In this document: in pieces, positions 1 to 8,350 of the stretch
Layout: each line of letters opens with the position of its first letter
How positions within the stretch are numbered: position 1 is the stretch's first letter
Assembly (NCBI GenBank): GCA_012267415.1
Contig: JAAXGN010000129.1
Location: 1-34,330, forward strand
Reading direction: 5' to 3'
Source: Candidatus Poribacteria bacterium
GTDB taxonomy: Bacteria; Poribacteria; WGA-4E; WGA-3G
DNA: 34,330 bases
The notes under the pieces: generated by a model
Databases searched by the model: none
What the model was told of the DNA's origin: nothing
What the model saw: the letters and a program-made list of their open reading frames with translations, nothing else
Program-made: the position numbers and the translations under genes

Positions 1-2
1 AT

Positions 3-854
3 ACTGGAAACAACAACGGGAATAACCAAGGCAACAATAATAACGGGAATACCGGGGGTACCAATAATGGGAATACTGAAGGTACCAATAATGGGAATAC
101 CGGAGGCACTAATAACGGGAATACCGAAGGTAGTAATAACGGGAATACTGGGGGTAGCAATAACGGGAATACCGGAAACAGCAACAATGGGAATAGCAAT
201 AACGGGAATACTGGAAACAACAACCGCAGGGATGGTAACACGCAAACACGTTCTAACAACATCAATCCAAGTGGACACAATCCACCCGATAATGTGCTGT
301 CCCACCTTGTTTACGGGCACGCTGATGATAACCCAGAACATAAGGTCGGTGATGGATGGATTGTCTGGATATTTTACCCGCATAACTACGTAAAGGACGA
401 TAACAACGATGGTATAGAAGACAATCCGCGTGGGTTAGGTGAAAATCCGATGCATCCGCAGACGGGTCCCAGTCCAGGAATGTATCCTTATGGGTTCACA
501 TTCAGTGTGAGTGGTGGTGAAGTTAAAAGTTTTTCACAAACCAGCGGCGGGTGTACTGACACAAGGATAGGACCTCCCCCTGATGAATCTGAGGCTACAG
601 ATAACCGTGCTGTTGGCAAAGATAATCGTGATGACTGGGATGACACGCCATGCAGCGCAAGTGGGAGTGATTATAGTACGCAAATGTTTGTTAAATCAAG
701 TGCTGAGAAAATAACGTTGACCATTAAGTGGACACATGGGATGTATGCTCCAATTACACAAACCTTCAACATCATGAAAGAGATTAATATGAAGGATTAT
801 GATCAAGAAGGTTACGATCCTGGGCATCTTAACCAACACAGATGGGAAGACTAA
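3..854 (+). CDS. 3' part of an Asn/Gly-rich secreted-type protein, 5' end outside the window
   Basis: The frame is open from the first bases and ends at the TAA at 852-854, so the start lies upstream of the window. The first 80 or so visible residues are a degenerate tandem octapeptide of the form N-N-G-N-T-G/E-G-T/S. After it comes a compositionally normal acidic domain with 'VWIFYPHNYVKDDNNDG', 'YGFTFSVSGGEVKSFSQ' and a short Cys-containing stretch, and then the end 'HLNQHRWED'. The NDGIEDN-like stretch could be a calcium-binding loop of the sort found in secreted proteins, but this is a guess. I do not recognise the family. An ATG at 294 in the same frame could be called as a start by automatic tools, but the open frame and low-complexity coding repeat upstream argue that it is internal. 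The next gene, obg, follows after 37 bases. Confidence 0.7.
   Translation, partial: TGNNNGNNQGNNNNGNTGGTNNGNTEGTNNGNTGGTNNGNTEGSNNGNTGGSNNGNTGNSNNGNSNNGNTGNNNRRDGNTQTRSNNINPSGHNPPDNVLSHLVYGHADDNPEHKVGDGWIVWIFYPHNYVKDDNNDGIEDNPRGLGENPMHPQTGPSPGMYPYGFTFSVSGGEVKSFSQTSGGCTDTRIGPPPDESEATDNRAVGKDNRDDWDDTPCSASGSDYSTQMFVKSSAEKITLTIKWTHGMYAPITQTFNIMKEINMKDYDQEGYDPGHLNQHRWED
20..232 (+). repeat. 24-nt coding minisatellite (Asn-Gly-rich octapeptide)
   Basis: Imperfect direct repeats with a 24-nt period follow one another, each built around 'aataacgggaatac'. The period is a multiple of three, so copy-number change keeps the frame. The alternative frames over this block look artificially open ('GIPKVVITGI'-type), a side effect of the repeat. 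The repeat encodes the linker-like N terminus of the partial protein at 3-854. Confidence 0.8.
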
Positions 855-891
855 CAAGACTGTTTAGGCAGATAGAAGTTCTGCTCTGAAA

Positions 892-2184
892 GTGTGGGAC
901 ATGGATACAGCAAGAATTCAGGTCAAAGCCGGTAACGGTGGAAATGGCTGCATCAGTTTTCGACGAGAGAAATATGTGCCACGGGGTGGTCCTGACGGTG
1001 GTGATGGAGGGAATGGTGGAAGCATCATACTGGTCGCCACTTTGGGTATGAGTACGCTCATCGACCTACATCACAATCCACGTCAAGTTGCAGAAAACGG
1101 TGGACACGGTTCAGGTAAGCAACGAGATGGTGCTAACGGTGCGGATCGTCTCATCAAACTACCTGTTGGAACTATCATCAAAGATCGCAATACTGACGAG
1201 TTGCTGGCAGATCTCACGGAACCAGAGCAGAAAGTCATCGTTGCATCTGGTGGACTTGGTGGTAAAGGTAATTCCCGCTTTAAGAGTAGTACATTTCAGG
1301 TTCCACGGGTGGCAGAAAAAGGTGAACCCGGACAAGAACGTGAGATTAGCCTTGAAATAAAACTCATCGCTGATGTCGGTTTAGTTGGCTACCCAAACGC
1401 AGGAAAATCCACACTCCTTGCAAGCAGTTCTGCTGCAACTCCCAAAATTGCGTCATATCCATTTACAACCCTTATACCCAATTTAGGGGTTGTCCGCATT
1501 GATAGAGAACAAAATTTCGTCCTTGCAGACATCCCTGGACTGATAGAAGGAGCACACAAAGGTGCTGGATTAGGACACCAATTCTTAAGGCACATTGAGC
1601 GTACAAAGATGTTGATCCACGTGATAGACCTGAGTGCGACAGATGGTAGAGACCCTATCAAAGACTATGAACAACTGAACCTTGAACTTGGACACTATAA
1701 CGAAATGTTGACAGATTTATCACAAATTATCGCTCTCAATAAAGTTGATATACCAGAAGCAGAAGCAAATATAGAGCGGGTTCAGAGTTATTTTGGTAAA
1801 CGAAAAGTGTTCCCAATCTCCGCAATTACGGGACAAGGTGTCAATGCTTTGATGCAACAGGCATATCGTTCCTTACAATATATTGAAGCAGAGGCGCGTA
1901 AAGAGAAGGAAACTACAATTACGTTTGAACCTGAATTACCTTCGGAACCACGAGCACGTTTCGTCCTCAAGAAAACCGAAGATGCATATATAATTACTGG
2001 AGAAGAACCGAAACGCGCAGTCGTTATGACGGATATGGAGAATGAACAAGCACTCATGTTGTTGTTTCGCAAATTAAAAAAGATGGGGGTGATAAACGCT
2101 CTTACCCGTGCAGGCGTCAAAGATGGTGATACAATAATAATCGATGATTTTGAATTCTCCTTTAATTCAAAAGTTATTAGATAA
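892..2184 (+). CDS. obg: GTPase Obg/CgtA
   Basis: Obg is a ribosome-associated GTPase needed for late assembly of the large subunit and for stress signalling. The 430-residue product has the glycine-rich Obg fold at residues 1-160 ('VKAGNGGNGCISFRREK', 'GGPDGGDGG'). The G domain follows, with G1 GYPNAGKS at 166-173, G3 DIPG, G4 NKVD and a G5-like SAITGQG. The C terminus carries an OCT-type domain ('RARFVLKKTEDAYIITGEE'). I chose the GTG at 892 over the ATG at 901 because M-W-D-M-D-T-A-R-I aligns with the usual Obg N terminus (M-K-F-V-D-E-A-x-I), and the later start would lose three conserved positions. No strong Shine-Dalgarno is visible for either. It is the first gene of an obg-proB-proA run, a neighbourhood common in bacteria. 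Identity is very secure; only the start is open. Confidence 0.97.
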   Translation: MWDMDTARIQVKAGNGGNGCISFRREKYVPRGGPDGGDGGNGGSIILVATLGMSTLIDLHHNPRQVAENGGHGSGKQRDGANGADRLIKLPVGTIIKDRNTDELLADLTEPEQKVIVASGGLGGKGNSRFKSSTFQVPRVAEKGEPGQEREISLEIKLIADVGLVGYPNAGKSTLLASSSAATPKIASYPFTTLIPNLGVVRIDREQNFVLADIPGLIEGAHKGAGLGHQFLRHIERTKMLIHVIDLSATDGRDPIKDYEQLNLELGHYNEMLTDLSQIIALNKVDIPEAEANIERVQSYFGKRKVFPISAITGQGVNALMQQAYRSLQYIEAEARKEKETTITFEPELPSEPRARFVLKKTEDAYIITGEEPKRAVVMTDMENEQALMLLFRKLKKMGVINALTRAGVKDGDTIIIDDFEFSFNSKVIR

Positions 2185-2196
2185 AGTGACGAAAGC

Positions 2197-3402
2197 ATGG
2201 GTAATGTCTCAAATAGCTACACGCAATCAGAATTACTGCAGACTAAAGAAAGTGTTCGGAAACCTCAGACAATTCAAAAACGCGATAATTTGTCTCAAGT
2301 AAAGCGCATTGTTGTAAAGGTTGGTAGCAGTACTATTTCAGATGACCTGCGAATTAATGAAGCTGCACTTGATGGACTTGTTCACGATTTAGCAACAGTC
2401 CGACACAACGGTTATGAGGTAATACTGGTAACTTCAGGTGCAATTGCTGCCGGATGGCCACACCTCGGCCTATCAACCCGACCACAGACATTACCAGCAT
2501 TACAAGCATCCGCTGCCGTTGGACAGATTCGACTCATGGCTGCCTATGAAGAACGTTTCCGACATTATGGACAATGTCCAGCACTCATGTTGCTGAACCA
2601 AGATGATTTTTCTGACAGAACACGTTACACACGTATGAACGATACGCTCCATACCTTACTTCAACTCGGTGCAATACCTATCATCAATGAGAATGACAGT
2701 GTATCAGTAGAGGAAATAAAGGTCGGAGATAATGATACGCTTTCAGCTTACGTAACGAACCTTGCACAGGCTGATCTGTTGATCATACTCTCTGATCAAC
2801 ACGGTTTTTTTACTGAAGATCCAAGACTAAATCCGGACTCAGAGTTGATCTACACGGTTGATGACATTACTGAAGATATGTGGCAAGCTGCAGGTCAAGC
2901 TGGCACAAAGGGAACAGGTGGAATGTTGACGAAATTGCATGCAGCCGAAATCGTAACCAGTTCTGGTGAGATGGTAGCGATTGCTTATGGACGTGAACCA
3001 CTCGTCATAACACGTATCCTGAAAGGTGAATTACTTGGGACACTCTTCCTCCCAAATTCGCGTATTTCTGGACGAAAACGTTGGATCGCTTATTCCCGTC
3101 CCCCGCAAGGAACACTTGTAGTAGATAATGGAGCACATCTCGCGCTATTGCAGGGTGGAAAAAGTCTATTACCTGCTGGTGTTAAGGGGGTTGAAGGACA
3201 CTTTAACTATAGCGATACAGTCTCCTGTGTCACAGAGAATAGAGTTGAATTTGCACGAGGTTTAACAAACTACAACTCTACAGACGCATCTAAACTCGCA
3301 GGAAAGCAAACGCAGGATATCGGAAATATCCTCGGCTATCACGATTACGATGAAATCATTCATCGAGATAATTTAGTACTGCTGAATTATAGTAAAACTT
3401 AG
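2197..3402 (+). CDS. proB: Glutamate 5-kinase with PUA domain
   Basis: ProB phosphorylates glutamate with ATP to gamma-glutamyl phosphate, the first committed step of proline synthesis. The amino-acid-kinase domain starts at about residue 37 (RIVVKVGSSTIS). It shows the expected 'LVTSGAIAAG', the 'INENDSVS' motif with 'GDNDTLSAYV', and the 'GTGGMLTKLHAA' segment. The C-terminal ~75 residues are a PUA domain ending in 'ILGYHDYDEIIHRDNLVLL', typical of long ProB forms. The annotated ATG gives a 36-residue extension ahead of the domain, Ser/Gln-rich and unlike the family. An internal alternative start near 2290 (TTG, residue 32) is possible, but I keep the ATG because the extension is open and lies only 12 bases after obg. 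proA follows after a repeat-filled gap of 127 bases and would supply the next enzyme. Confidence 0.95.
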   Translation: MGNVSNSYTQSELLQTKESVRKPQTIQKRDNLSQVKRIVVKVGSSTISDDLRINEAALDGLVHDLATVRHNGYEVILVTSGAIAAGWPHLGLSTRPQTLPALQASAAVGQIRLMAAYEERFRHYGQCPALMLLNQDDFSDRTRYTRMNDTLHTLLQLGAIPIINENDSVSVEEIKVGDNDTLSAYVTNLAQADLLIILSDQHGFFTEDPRLNPDSELIYTVDDITEDMWQAAGQAGTKGTGGMLTKLHAAEIVTSSGEMVAIAYGREPLVITRILKGELLGTLFLPNSRISGRKRWIAYSRPPQGTLVVDNGAHLALLQGGKSLLPAGVKGVEGHFNYSDTVSCVTENRVEFARGLTNYNSTDASKLAGKQTQDIGNILGYHDYDEIIHRDNLVLLNYSKT

Positions 3403-3529
3403 AAAGGTAGTAGGCACACCACGTGTGCCATCCACAACTTCGAAAAGAGGCAATTCATTACCACAAAATTGTAGCACATTCTGTTAGATTGTGCTTGCGG
3501 AACGATAACGCCTCAAAAATAGGAACGTT
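3403..3529 (+). repeat. proB-proA gap with two short inverted repeats
   Basis: The gap holds a hairpin GGCACAC-cac-GTGTGCC at 3413-3429, preceded by GTA. A second weaker one, GCACA...TGTGC, lies at 3474-3494 and is preceded by TTGTA. The first is nearly the same as the hairpin at 29386-29402 near the other end of the window, including the shared flank 'CCATCCACAAC/CCGTCCATAAC'. These are dispersed repeats and not gene-specific signals. They may still affect how much proA message is made, because they lie inside an apparent operon. Confidence 0.6.
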
Positions 3530-4792
3530 ATGACCCGAGACATACAGAAAATTATAAAAACGAAAGCCAAAAAAGCAAAATCAGCGATGCGTGTCCTGTC
3601 CCGTAGCTCAGCAGACATCCGCAATAATGCTTTATTAGCAATGGCTGAAGACCTTCTTAACGCAAAAGATGTGATACAAGAAGCAAATCGCCTTGATCTT
3701 CAAAATGGTGAGGAAACTGGACTTGCAAAACCTTTGATGCAACGGCTATTACTTGATGATAAGAAAATAGAACGGATGGCAGACAATTTACGACAGGTTG
3801 CGAGACTTCCCGACCCTATCGGGGACGTGATAAGCATGGGGGAAAGACCAAATGGACTCAAAATAGGTAGAGTCAGAGTTCCAATCGGCGTTGTAGGTGT
3901 CGTATATGAGTCACGACCCGACGTAACTGTTGAGGTATCTGCTTTGTGTATTAAGTCTGGGAATGGTGTGATCTTAAGGGGTGGTTCCGAAGCAATTCGT
4001 TCCAACACCATACTTGCAAATCTACTTAGCGATACCGCAGCAAAGCAAGGTGTGCCTGATGCGATTCAATTCGTTGACACGATTGACCGACAAGCAGTCT
4101 ATGAACTTATCCGATTACCCGAATATATTGATCTTGTCATACCTCGCGGTAGTAATGAATTCGTACAGTTTCTGATGAGAGAATCAGATGTTCCAGTTCT
4201 CGGTCATGCAGACGGTATCTGCCATATCTATATTGACAAAAATGCAAACCTTGAAATGGCAACGAACCTGTGTATGAATGCGAAGGTTGGATATAAAGTG
4301 GGGGTATGTAATGCAATTGAAACCTTATTAATTCATGAGCAGGTCGCTGAGAAGTACCTACCGGTTATCTGTGAGCAGCTGCAAAAGGCTGATGTTGAAA
4401 TACGAGGATGTAACCAAACACGTATTATCTACCCCGAAGCAAGAAAAGCTTCAGAAGAAGACTGGCGTACTGAATACCTTGACTATATCTTGTCTGTAAG
4501 AGTCGTTGGTAGCATGGAAGAAGCAATTGACCATATAGAAGAATACGGTTCGCATCATTCGGATGCAATTATCACTGAAAGTTATAGTGCAGCAGAACAA
4601 TTTCTGAAAGAGGTAGATTCGGCTGCCGTATATGTCAATGCCAGTACTGTCTTTACTGATGGGTATGAATTTGGGTTGGGGGCAGAAGTCGGTATTAGTA
4701 CGCAGAAACTACATTCTCGGGGACCAATGGGGCTTGAGGGATTAACAAGCTACAAATATATCGTTTATGGAAATGGCCAAGTTCGTGAATAG
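3530..4792 (+). CDS. proA: Gamma-glutamyl phosphate reductase
   Basis: ProA reduces gamma-glutamyl phosphate with NADPH to glutamate semialdehyde, the step after ProB. The 420-residue product matches the usual length. It has an aldehyde-dehydrogenase-like fold with 'PIGVVGVVYESRPDVTVEV' and 'KSGNGVILRGGSEAIRSN'. The nucleophile is probably Cys260 in 'KVGVCNAIETLLIH'. Near the end is 'FGLGAEVGISTQKLHSRGP', the family signature, followed by 'GLEGLTSYKYI'. The start ATG has a modest AGGAAC about 10 bases upstream. No proC (the final step) is in the window. Confidence 0.97.
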   Translation: MTRDIQKIIKTKAKKAKSAMRVLSRSSADIRNNALLAMAEDLLNAKDVIQEANRLDLQNGEETGLAKPLMQRLLLDDKKIERMADNLRQVARLPDPIGDVISMGERPNGLKIGRVRVPIGVVGVVYESRPDVTVEVSALCIKSGNGVILRGGSEAIRSNTILANLLSDTAAKQGVPDAIQFVDTIDRQAVYELIRLPEYIDLVIPRGSNEFVQFLMRESDVPVLGHADGICHIYIDKNANLEMATNLCMNAKVGYKVGVCNAIETLLIHEQVAEKYLPVICEQLQKADVEIRGCNQTRIIYPEARKASEEDWRTEYLDYILSVRVVGSMEEAIDHIEEYGSHHSDAIITESYSAAEQFLKEVDSAAVYVNASTVFTDGYEFGLGAEVGISTQKLHSRGPMGLEGLTSYKYIVYGNGQVRE

Positions 4793-4803
4793 TTGACATT
4801 TAC

Positions 4804-4932
4804 ATATATAAAGTTAAAAATTAAAGAGACATATCAACGTTTACGAATACCAACCAGCGTAGGGGCGAGGTTTCCTCGCCCGCTGTGGAGCCAGTCAATA
4901 TTTAACTGACATTAATTCTGAAGTCCACTATA
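4804..4932 (+). mobile_element. MITE-like element, copy A
   Basis: This non-coding block ends with ATTAATTCTGAAGTCCACTA-TA at 4911-4932. Its left end is a degraded inverted version (AAAGTTAAAAATTAAAGAGAC). It carries the hairpin GGGCGAGG-ttt-CCTCGCCC at about 4863-4881. The same right end recurs at 7566-7587 and 8909-8930, and the internal 'CAACGTTTACGAA' is shared with copy C. There is no transposase; any movement would need one supplied from elsewhere. Its right end lies six bases before the ATG of the MOSC gene. Confidence 0.6.
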
Positions 4933-4937
4933 TTTAA

Positions 4938-5594
4938 ATGATGAAACTAATATCTATCAACGTTTCTAAACCTAAGCCTATTGAATATGGCGGTAAGACA
5001 ATTCAAACAGGGATATTTAAAGAACCTGTAACAGGCAGTGTAATGGTGAAAGAAGATAACATTGCAGGGGACGGTCAGGGTGATTTAAAAGTACACGGTG
5101 GCACCTACAAAGCAATTTACGGTTATCCGATTGAACACTATTCTCACTGGAAACAGGTGCTAATTAGGGATGACTTTACCTTTGGTCAGTTTGGAGAAAA
5201 TCTTACTGTAAAAGGGATGCTTGAAGCTGAGGTACGTATTGGAGATGTCTTTCAGATTGGACAAATTGTAAAACTTCAGATTACACAACCCCGTGTACCA
5301 TGTTTCAAACTGGGATACAAAATGGGAATGCCTGAGTTTCCAAAACAGTTTTTAGAGAGCAGAAGGGTAGGATTCTATTTCCGAGTATTAACAGAAGGTG
5401 AGATTAAAGCAGGTGATACTATATCGCATATTGAAACAGTTGATGAATCGATGAGCATTACAGAGATACTAAATCTTCGCTTCTTTGATACCAAAAACTT
5501 TGAGAGAATTAACAAGGCAAGAAAGTTACAGGCTCTCTCACCAAGTTGGAAAAAGGACTTTCTACGTATATTACAAGCGAATAACAGGGTGTAG
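4938..5594 (+). CDS. MOSC domain protein, YiiM-like
   Basis: MOSC proteins bind molybdenum cofactor or related sulfur carriers. YiiM-type members are linked to reduction of N-hydroxylated compounds. The 218-residue product shows '[19 protein letters not shown]', then '[21 protein letters not shown]', '[13 protein letters not shown]' and '[14 protein letters not shown]'. That Cys is the conserved candidate for cofactor sulfur binding. The C-terminal ~60 residues form the YiiM-like extension. Start is ATG at 4938 or the adjoining ATG at 4941, which gives the family-like 'MKLISIN'. No clear Shine-Dalgarno precedes either, perhaps because the MITE copy A ends just upstream. The deaminase-like gene begins five bases after the stop, so the two are probably co-transcribed. 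Substrate unknown. Confidence 0.88.
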   Translation: MMKLISINVSKPKPIEYGGKTIQTGIFKEPVTGSVMVKEDNIAGDGQGDLKVHGGTYKAIYGYPIEHYSHWKQVLIRDDFTFGQFGENLTVKGMLEAEVRIGDVFQIGQIVKLQITQPRVPCFKLGYKMGMPEFPKQFLESRRVGFYFRVLTEGEIKAGDTISHIETVDESMSITEILNLRFFDTKNFERINKARKLQALSPSWKKDFLRILQANNRV

Positions 5595-5599
5595 ACAAA

Positions 5600-6349
5600 A
5601 TGGAAGTTCACTTAGCTGCAACAAAAAAAGAAACAAGTCAGGCGGCAGCACATACTGCCAGTCAAAAGTTACAAGAGTCCATCAGAGACCAGGGAACTGC
5701 GAACTTTATTGTGGCAACGGGAGCATCCCAATTTGACTTCCTGAAGGCTCTAACGGATGACACCGATATCAACTGGAAAAAGACCACGATGTTTCATCTG
5801 GATGAATATATCGGTATCCCAGAGACGCATCCTGCCAGTTTTCGAAAGTATCTAAAGGACAGGTTCGTTGAAATCGTCCAGCCAGGAACGGTGCATTTTC
5901 TCAATGGGGAAGCACATGATCCACAAGCTGAATGTGATAGATTAAATGAAATAATTTCTGACCATCTGATAGATGTGGCGTTTGTTGGTATCGGTGAAAA
6001 TGGACATCTTGCATTCAACGACCCACCAGCAGATTTTGAGACAGAAGACCCTTATATCGTAGTAGAATTAGATGAGAGATGCCGTCTACAACAGGTCGGT
6101 GAAGGATGGTTCAACGGTTTAGATGATGTCCCGACACACGCAATTTCTATGTCCATAAAACAGATAATGAAATCTGAGAAAATAATCTGTACTGTGCCAG
6201 ATAAACGGAAGGCTGAAGCCGTACGTGCCTGCCTGCAAGGTGAGATCACACCAATGCAGCCTGCTTCAATACTACAGAAACACAAGGATTGTACGATATA
6301 TTTGGATTCTGGATCGTCATCTCTTCTGACTTCTGCCGGAAAATCATAA
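5600..6349 (+). CDS. NagB/RpiA-family sugar-phosphate deaminase-like protein
   Basis: The 249-residue product belongs to the glucosamine-6-phosphate deaminase / 6-phosphogluconolactonase fold family. Visible landmarks are '[16 protein letters not shown]', then FHLDEY with the catalytic-type Asp68, and '[14 protein letters not shown]' with His136. In classical NagB the residue two before this His is Asp; here it is Asn134. The 'GENGH' form is common in a NagB-like branch found in several environmental phyla, so it does not prove inactivity. The true substrate could be glucosamine-6-phosphate or another amino-sugar phosphate, so I give no symbol. It follows the MOSC gene by five bases, suggesting an operon. 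Start ATG at 5600 has only weak purines upstream, consistent with coupled translation. Confidence 0.85.
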   Translation: MEVHLAATKKETSQAAAHTASQKLQESIRDQGTANFIVATGASQFDFLKALTDDTDINWKKTTMFHLDEYIGIPETHPASFRKYLKDRFVEIVQPGTVHFLNGEAHDPQAECDRLNEIISDHLIDVAFVGIGENGHLAFNDPPADFETEDPYIVVELDERCRLQQVGEGWFNGLDDVPTHAISMSIKQIMKSEKIICTVPDKRKAEAVRACLQGEITPMQPASILQKHKDCTIYLDSGSSSLLTSAGKS

Positions 6350-6421
6350 CATGGTGTCCTAAATGCTAACAAAAACCATTCTATTGAGCAGACTGCAATC
6401 CCTTCTTTCAAAATATCATCC

Positions 6422-6449
6422 TTGACAAATACGTTCTTTTATGTAAAAA
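6422..6449 (+). promoter_or_regulatory. possible weak sigma-70 promoter
   Basis: TTGACA at 6422-6427 is followed after 16 bases by TAAAAA at 6444-6449. The -35 is perfect and the -10 is weak. It would fire toward the MITE copy D and the LON-domain gene at 6766. The MITE lies between promoter and gene, so any transcript would have a long structured leader. Confidence 0.3.
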
Positions 6450-6462
6450 TACTTATAGGAAC

Positions 6463-6698
6463 TATAGTGAACATTGAAATAATGATACAAAGTCCTTGTA
6501 GGAGGCCAGTTAACATGTTTCTGGCCGATTCCCGACTGAACGCTAAAACTTGTAGGAGGGAACTCCGATTCCCGACTGAACGCTAAAACTTGTAGGAGGC
6601 CAGTTAACATGTTTCTGGCCGATTCCCGACTGAACGCTAAAACTTGTAGGAGGGAACTCCGATTCCCGACTGAACGCTAAAATCAAAAGTTTACTATA
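6463..6698 (+). mobile_element. MITE-like element, copy D, with internal hairpin array
   Basis: The left end is TATAGTGAACATTGAAAT. The reverse complement of the right end reads TATAGTAAACTTTTGATT. These imperfect inverted ends match those of the copy at 7445-7587. The interior (6495-6682) is an alternating array of two repeat types, annotated separately. No open frame is present. The right end also creates a TATAAT at 6695-6700 that could act as a -10 box for the LON-domain gene, but there is no good -35 for it. Confidence 0.65.
6495..6682 (+). repeat. alternating tandem array U1-U2-U1-U2
   Basis: Unit U1 is 54 bases (6495-6548 and 6589-6642) and U2 is 40 bases (6549-6588 and 6643-6682). 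They share the left flank CTTGTAGGAGG and the right part GATTCCCGACTGAACGCTAA. They differ only in the middle: U2 has GAACTCC, giving a GGGAA...TTCCC hairpin, whereas U1 has a longer palindrome with arms GGCCAG/CTGGCC. The 94-base pair of units is present twice with no visible change between the two rounds, so the duplication is recent. Confidence 0.85.
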
Positions 6699-6765
6699 AT
6701 GTCAGAGATAATTCGATCAGTATTAAAAGTTGGACTATGTTCATCGTTCCCCAAGAGGTGTTTCC

Positions 6766-7419
6766 ATGCAAACAGATCCAATTCAGTTAGCAGATAACGA
6801 ACTTCCACTAATTCCATTAAACGTAGTACTATTCCCTGGAGGATACCTACCGCTTCACATTTTCGAGCAGCGTTATCGTGAATTGGTGAAGTATTGTATA
6901 AGAAATGAATCCTCGTTTGGCATCGTCATGATAAAGGAGGGGGATGAGGTAGGAGACACAGCGACGCCATGTAAAGTCGGCACTACAGTAGATCTGGTCG
7001 ACGTTAATCGTTTTCCTGATGGACGTATGAACATTATGACGACAGGACGTTCTCGGTTTGAAATCCTGGAAGTAGAAGAGGACTTACCCTATTTAGTCGC
7101 CCGTGTACGTATGTTGGATTCGTTGAATGATACAGATAACGCCGAATTAGATGATGTTTTTTCAAAAACTCGGGAGATTTATATAGAATACGAAACCTTA
7201 TCTAACTGTTTGATGTTTACTTGGCGACCTCCATCTGAAATTCCGGAAACACCTAATGAACTCGCTTTCCAAATTGGCACACGGTTACGTATCTCACTTG
7301 AAGCAAAGCAAGAATTATTGGAAATTGCAACTATTGACGAACTACTTAAACGTGAGATTGAAATACTAAAAGAACTAAACAAACAGATTGCTTTTAGATT
7401 GGCTGCACGAAACAATTGA
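6766..7419 (+). CDS. LON peptidase substrate-binding (LON N-terminal) domain protein
   Basis: The 217-residue product has the stand-alone LON substrate-binding domain seen in many bacteria without an attached ATPase or protease. It opens with 'LPLIPLNVVLFPGGYLPLHIFEQRYRELV' and continues with 'FGIVMIKEGDEVGDTATPCKVGT', then 'DGRMNIMTTGRSRFEI'. The C-terminal third is helical and charged ('KQELLEIATIDELLKREIEI'). I chose the ATG at 6766, with AAGAGGTG about seven bases before it, and not the TTG at 6730, which would add a family-unlike peptide. The exact function of stand-alone LON-N proteins is not settled; roles in substrate presentation or regulation are proposed. It is monocistronic, flanked by MITE copies D and B. 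Confidence 0.88.
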   Translation: MQTDPIQLADNELPLIPLNVVLFPGGYLPLHIFEQRYRELVKYCIRNESSFGIVMIKEGDEVGDTATPCKVGTTVDLVDVNRFPDGRMNIMTTGRSRFEILEVEEDLPYLVARVRMLDSLNDTDNAELDDVFSKTREIYIEYETLSNCLMFTWRPPSEIPETPNELAFQIGTRLRISLEAKQELLEIATIDELLKREIEILKELNKQIAFRLAARNN

Positions 7420-7444
7420 AGTCTTCAAGAATATCTTAGTGTTG

Positions 7445-7587
7445 TATAGTAAAGTTAATAATTAATGAGACATTTCACCCCATACACTGATGACGAAGAC
7501 CACCTCGTAGGGGCGAGGTTTCCTCGCCCGTTTTTGAGGTTTCCTCGCCCGTTGTGGCGTGTATCATTAATTCTGAAGTCCACTATA
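7445..7587 (+). mobile_element. MITE-like element, copy B (best-preserved ends)
   Basis: Left end: TATAGTAAAGTTAATAATTA, continuing ATGAGAC. Reverse complement of the right end: TATAGTGGACTTCAGAATTA, continuing ATGATAC. The roughly 27-base ends match with a handful of mismatches. Inside is GGGCGAGG-ttt-CCTCGCCC followed by a partial second copy of the right arm. There is no coding capacity. The right end is about 80 bases upstream of the phosphatidyltransferase start. Confidence 0.7.
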
Positions 7588-7669
7588 TTAAATTTAGGTT
7601 TATCATCAAAGGACAGTTTTCTAAAGTATTGACATTGGTGCGTAAGACAATAGCAGGTAAAATGGGTTG

Positions 7670-8296
7670 ATGGCACTCAAGAATCCTATTCACCAATTTA
7701 CAGAAACTCGTACGATTCAAATTTCACCACGAGACTTTTTATATATTAGCAATCTATTGTCAACATTCAGGCTGCTACTCGTACCGTTGCTTTTTTGGCT
7801 AATCTATCAGAGGGATTATAAGTACGCTATATTCGTAGGAATAATTGCAATTCTCTCGGATTTACTGGACGGTTTTTTCGCTCGTGTTCTGAATCAACAT
7901 TCTGAGCTTGGTTACATTCTTGACCCTATAGCGGATAAATTTGCAATTGGTGCGGGTATTCTTGCCCTCATATTATCAGGGGCAACCAAATTTCCACCGT
8001 GGGCGTTCTTGGCAGTCGTCATCCGAGATGTCGCAATAGTGATGGGTAATGTTTATCTTGCACATAAAGCAAAGATGATTACAAGGTCAAATTGGTGGGG
8101 AAAATGCACGAGTTTTTCACTGTCAATTGCTGTCATACTATATCTATTCCATGCGTATCTAAACCATGCGTTTCAAGACAATCTCTTGCCCGAGTGGGTG
8201 CCCTTTACAACACTATGTGTGGCTTTAGTGTTTGTAGCGATCTCCGCAGTAAGTTATGCCAGAAATATGTTACGCGCCCTAAAGTTGAATCAATGA
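7670..8296 (+). CDS. pgsA: CDP-alcohol phosphatidyltransferase, PgsA-like
   Basis: This integral-membrane enzyme probably joins CDP-diacylglycerol and glycerol-3-phosphate to make phosphatidylglycerol phosphate. The full family motif is present: D64-x2-D67-G68-x2-A71-R72-x8-G81-x3-D85-x3-D89. These Asp residues bind the metal ions. Hydrophobic segments lie around residues 26-45, 52-66, 91-107, 111-125, 140-157 and 175-195. At 208 residues the size fits PgsA. Other CDP-alcohol transferases share the motif, so the acceptor alcohol is inferred. Start is ATG at 7670; an adjoining TTG at 7667 is less likely. Motif identity is secure, the exact name a little less so. Confidence 0.88.
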   Translation: MALKNPIHQFTETRTIQISPRDFLYISNLLSTFRLLLVPLLFWLIYQRDYKYAIFVGIIAILSDLLDGFFARVLNQHSELGYILDPIADKFAIGAGILALILSGATKFPPWAFLAVVIRDVAIVMGNVYLAHKAKMITRSNWWGKCTSFSLSIAVILYLFHAYLNHAFQDNLLPEWVPFTTLCVALVFVAISAVSYARNMLRALKLNQ

Positions 8297-8350
8297 CACG
8301 TAAGTCTGCTTTCATATCAGCACTAAAGATAGAGAAGCAAGGAAAAGACA

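Noticed and set aside
4793..4810. TTGACA right after proA as a promoter for the MOSC gene
   Set aside because: The only TATA-like word is too close (about 6 bases) and nothing suitable lies 16-18 bases downstream.
6495..6682. Regular repeats with a CRISPR-like look
   Set aside because: The repeats alternate in two related types with no unique spacers between them, and no cas gene is near.
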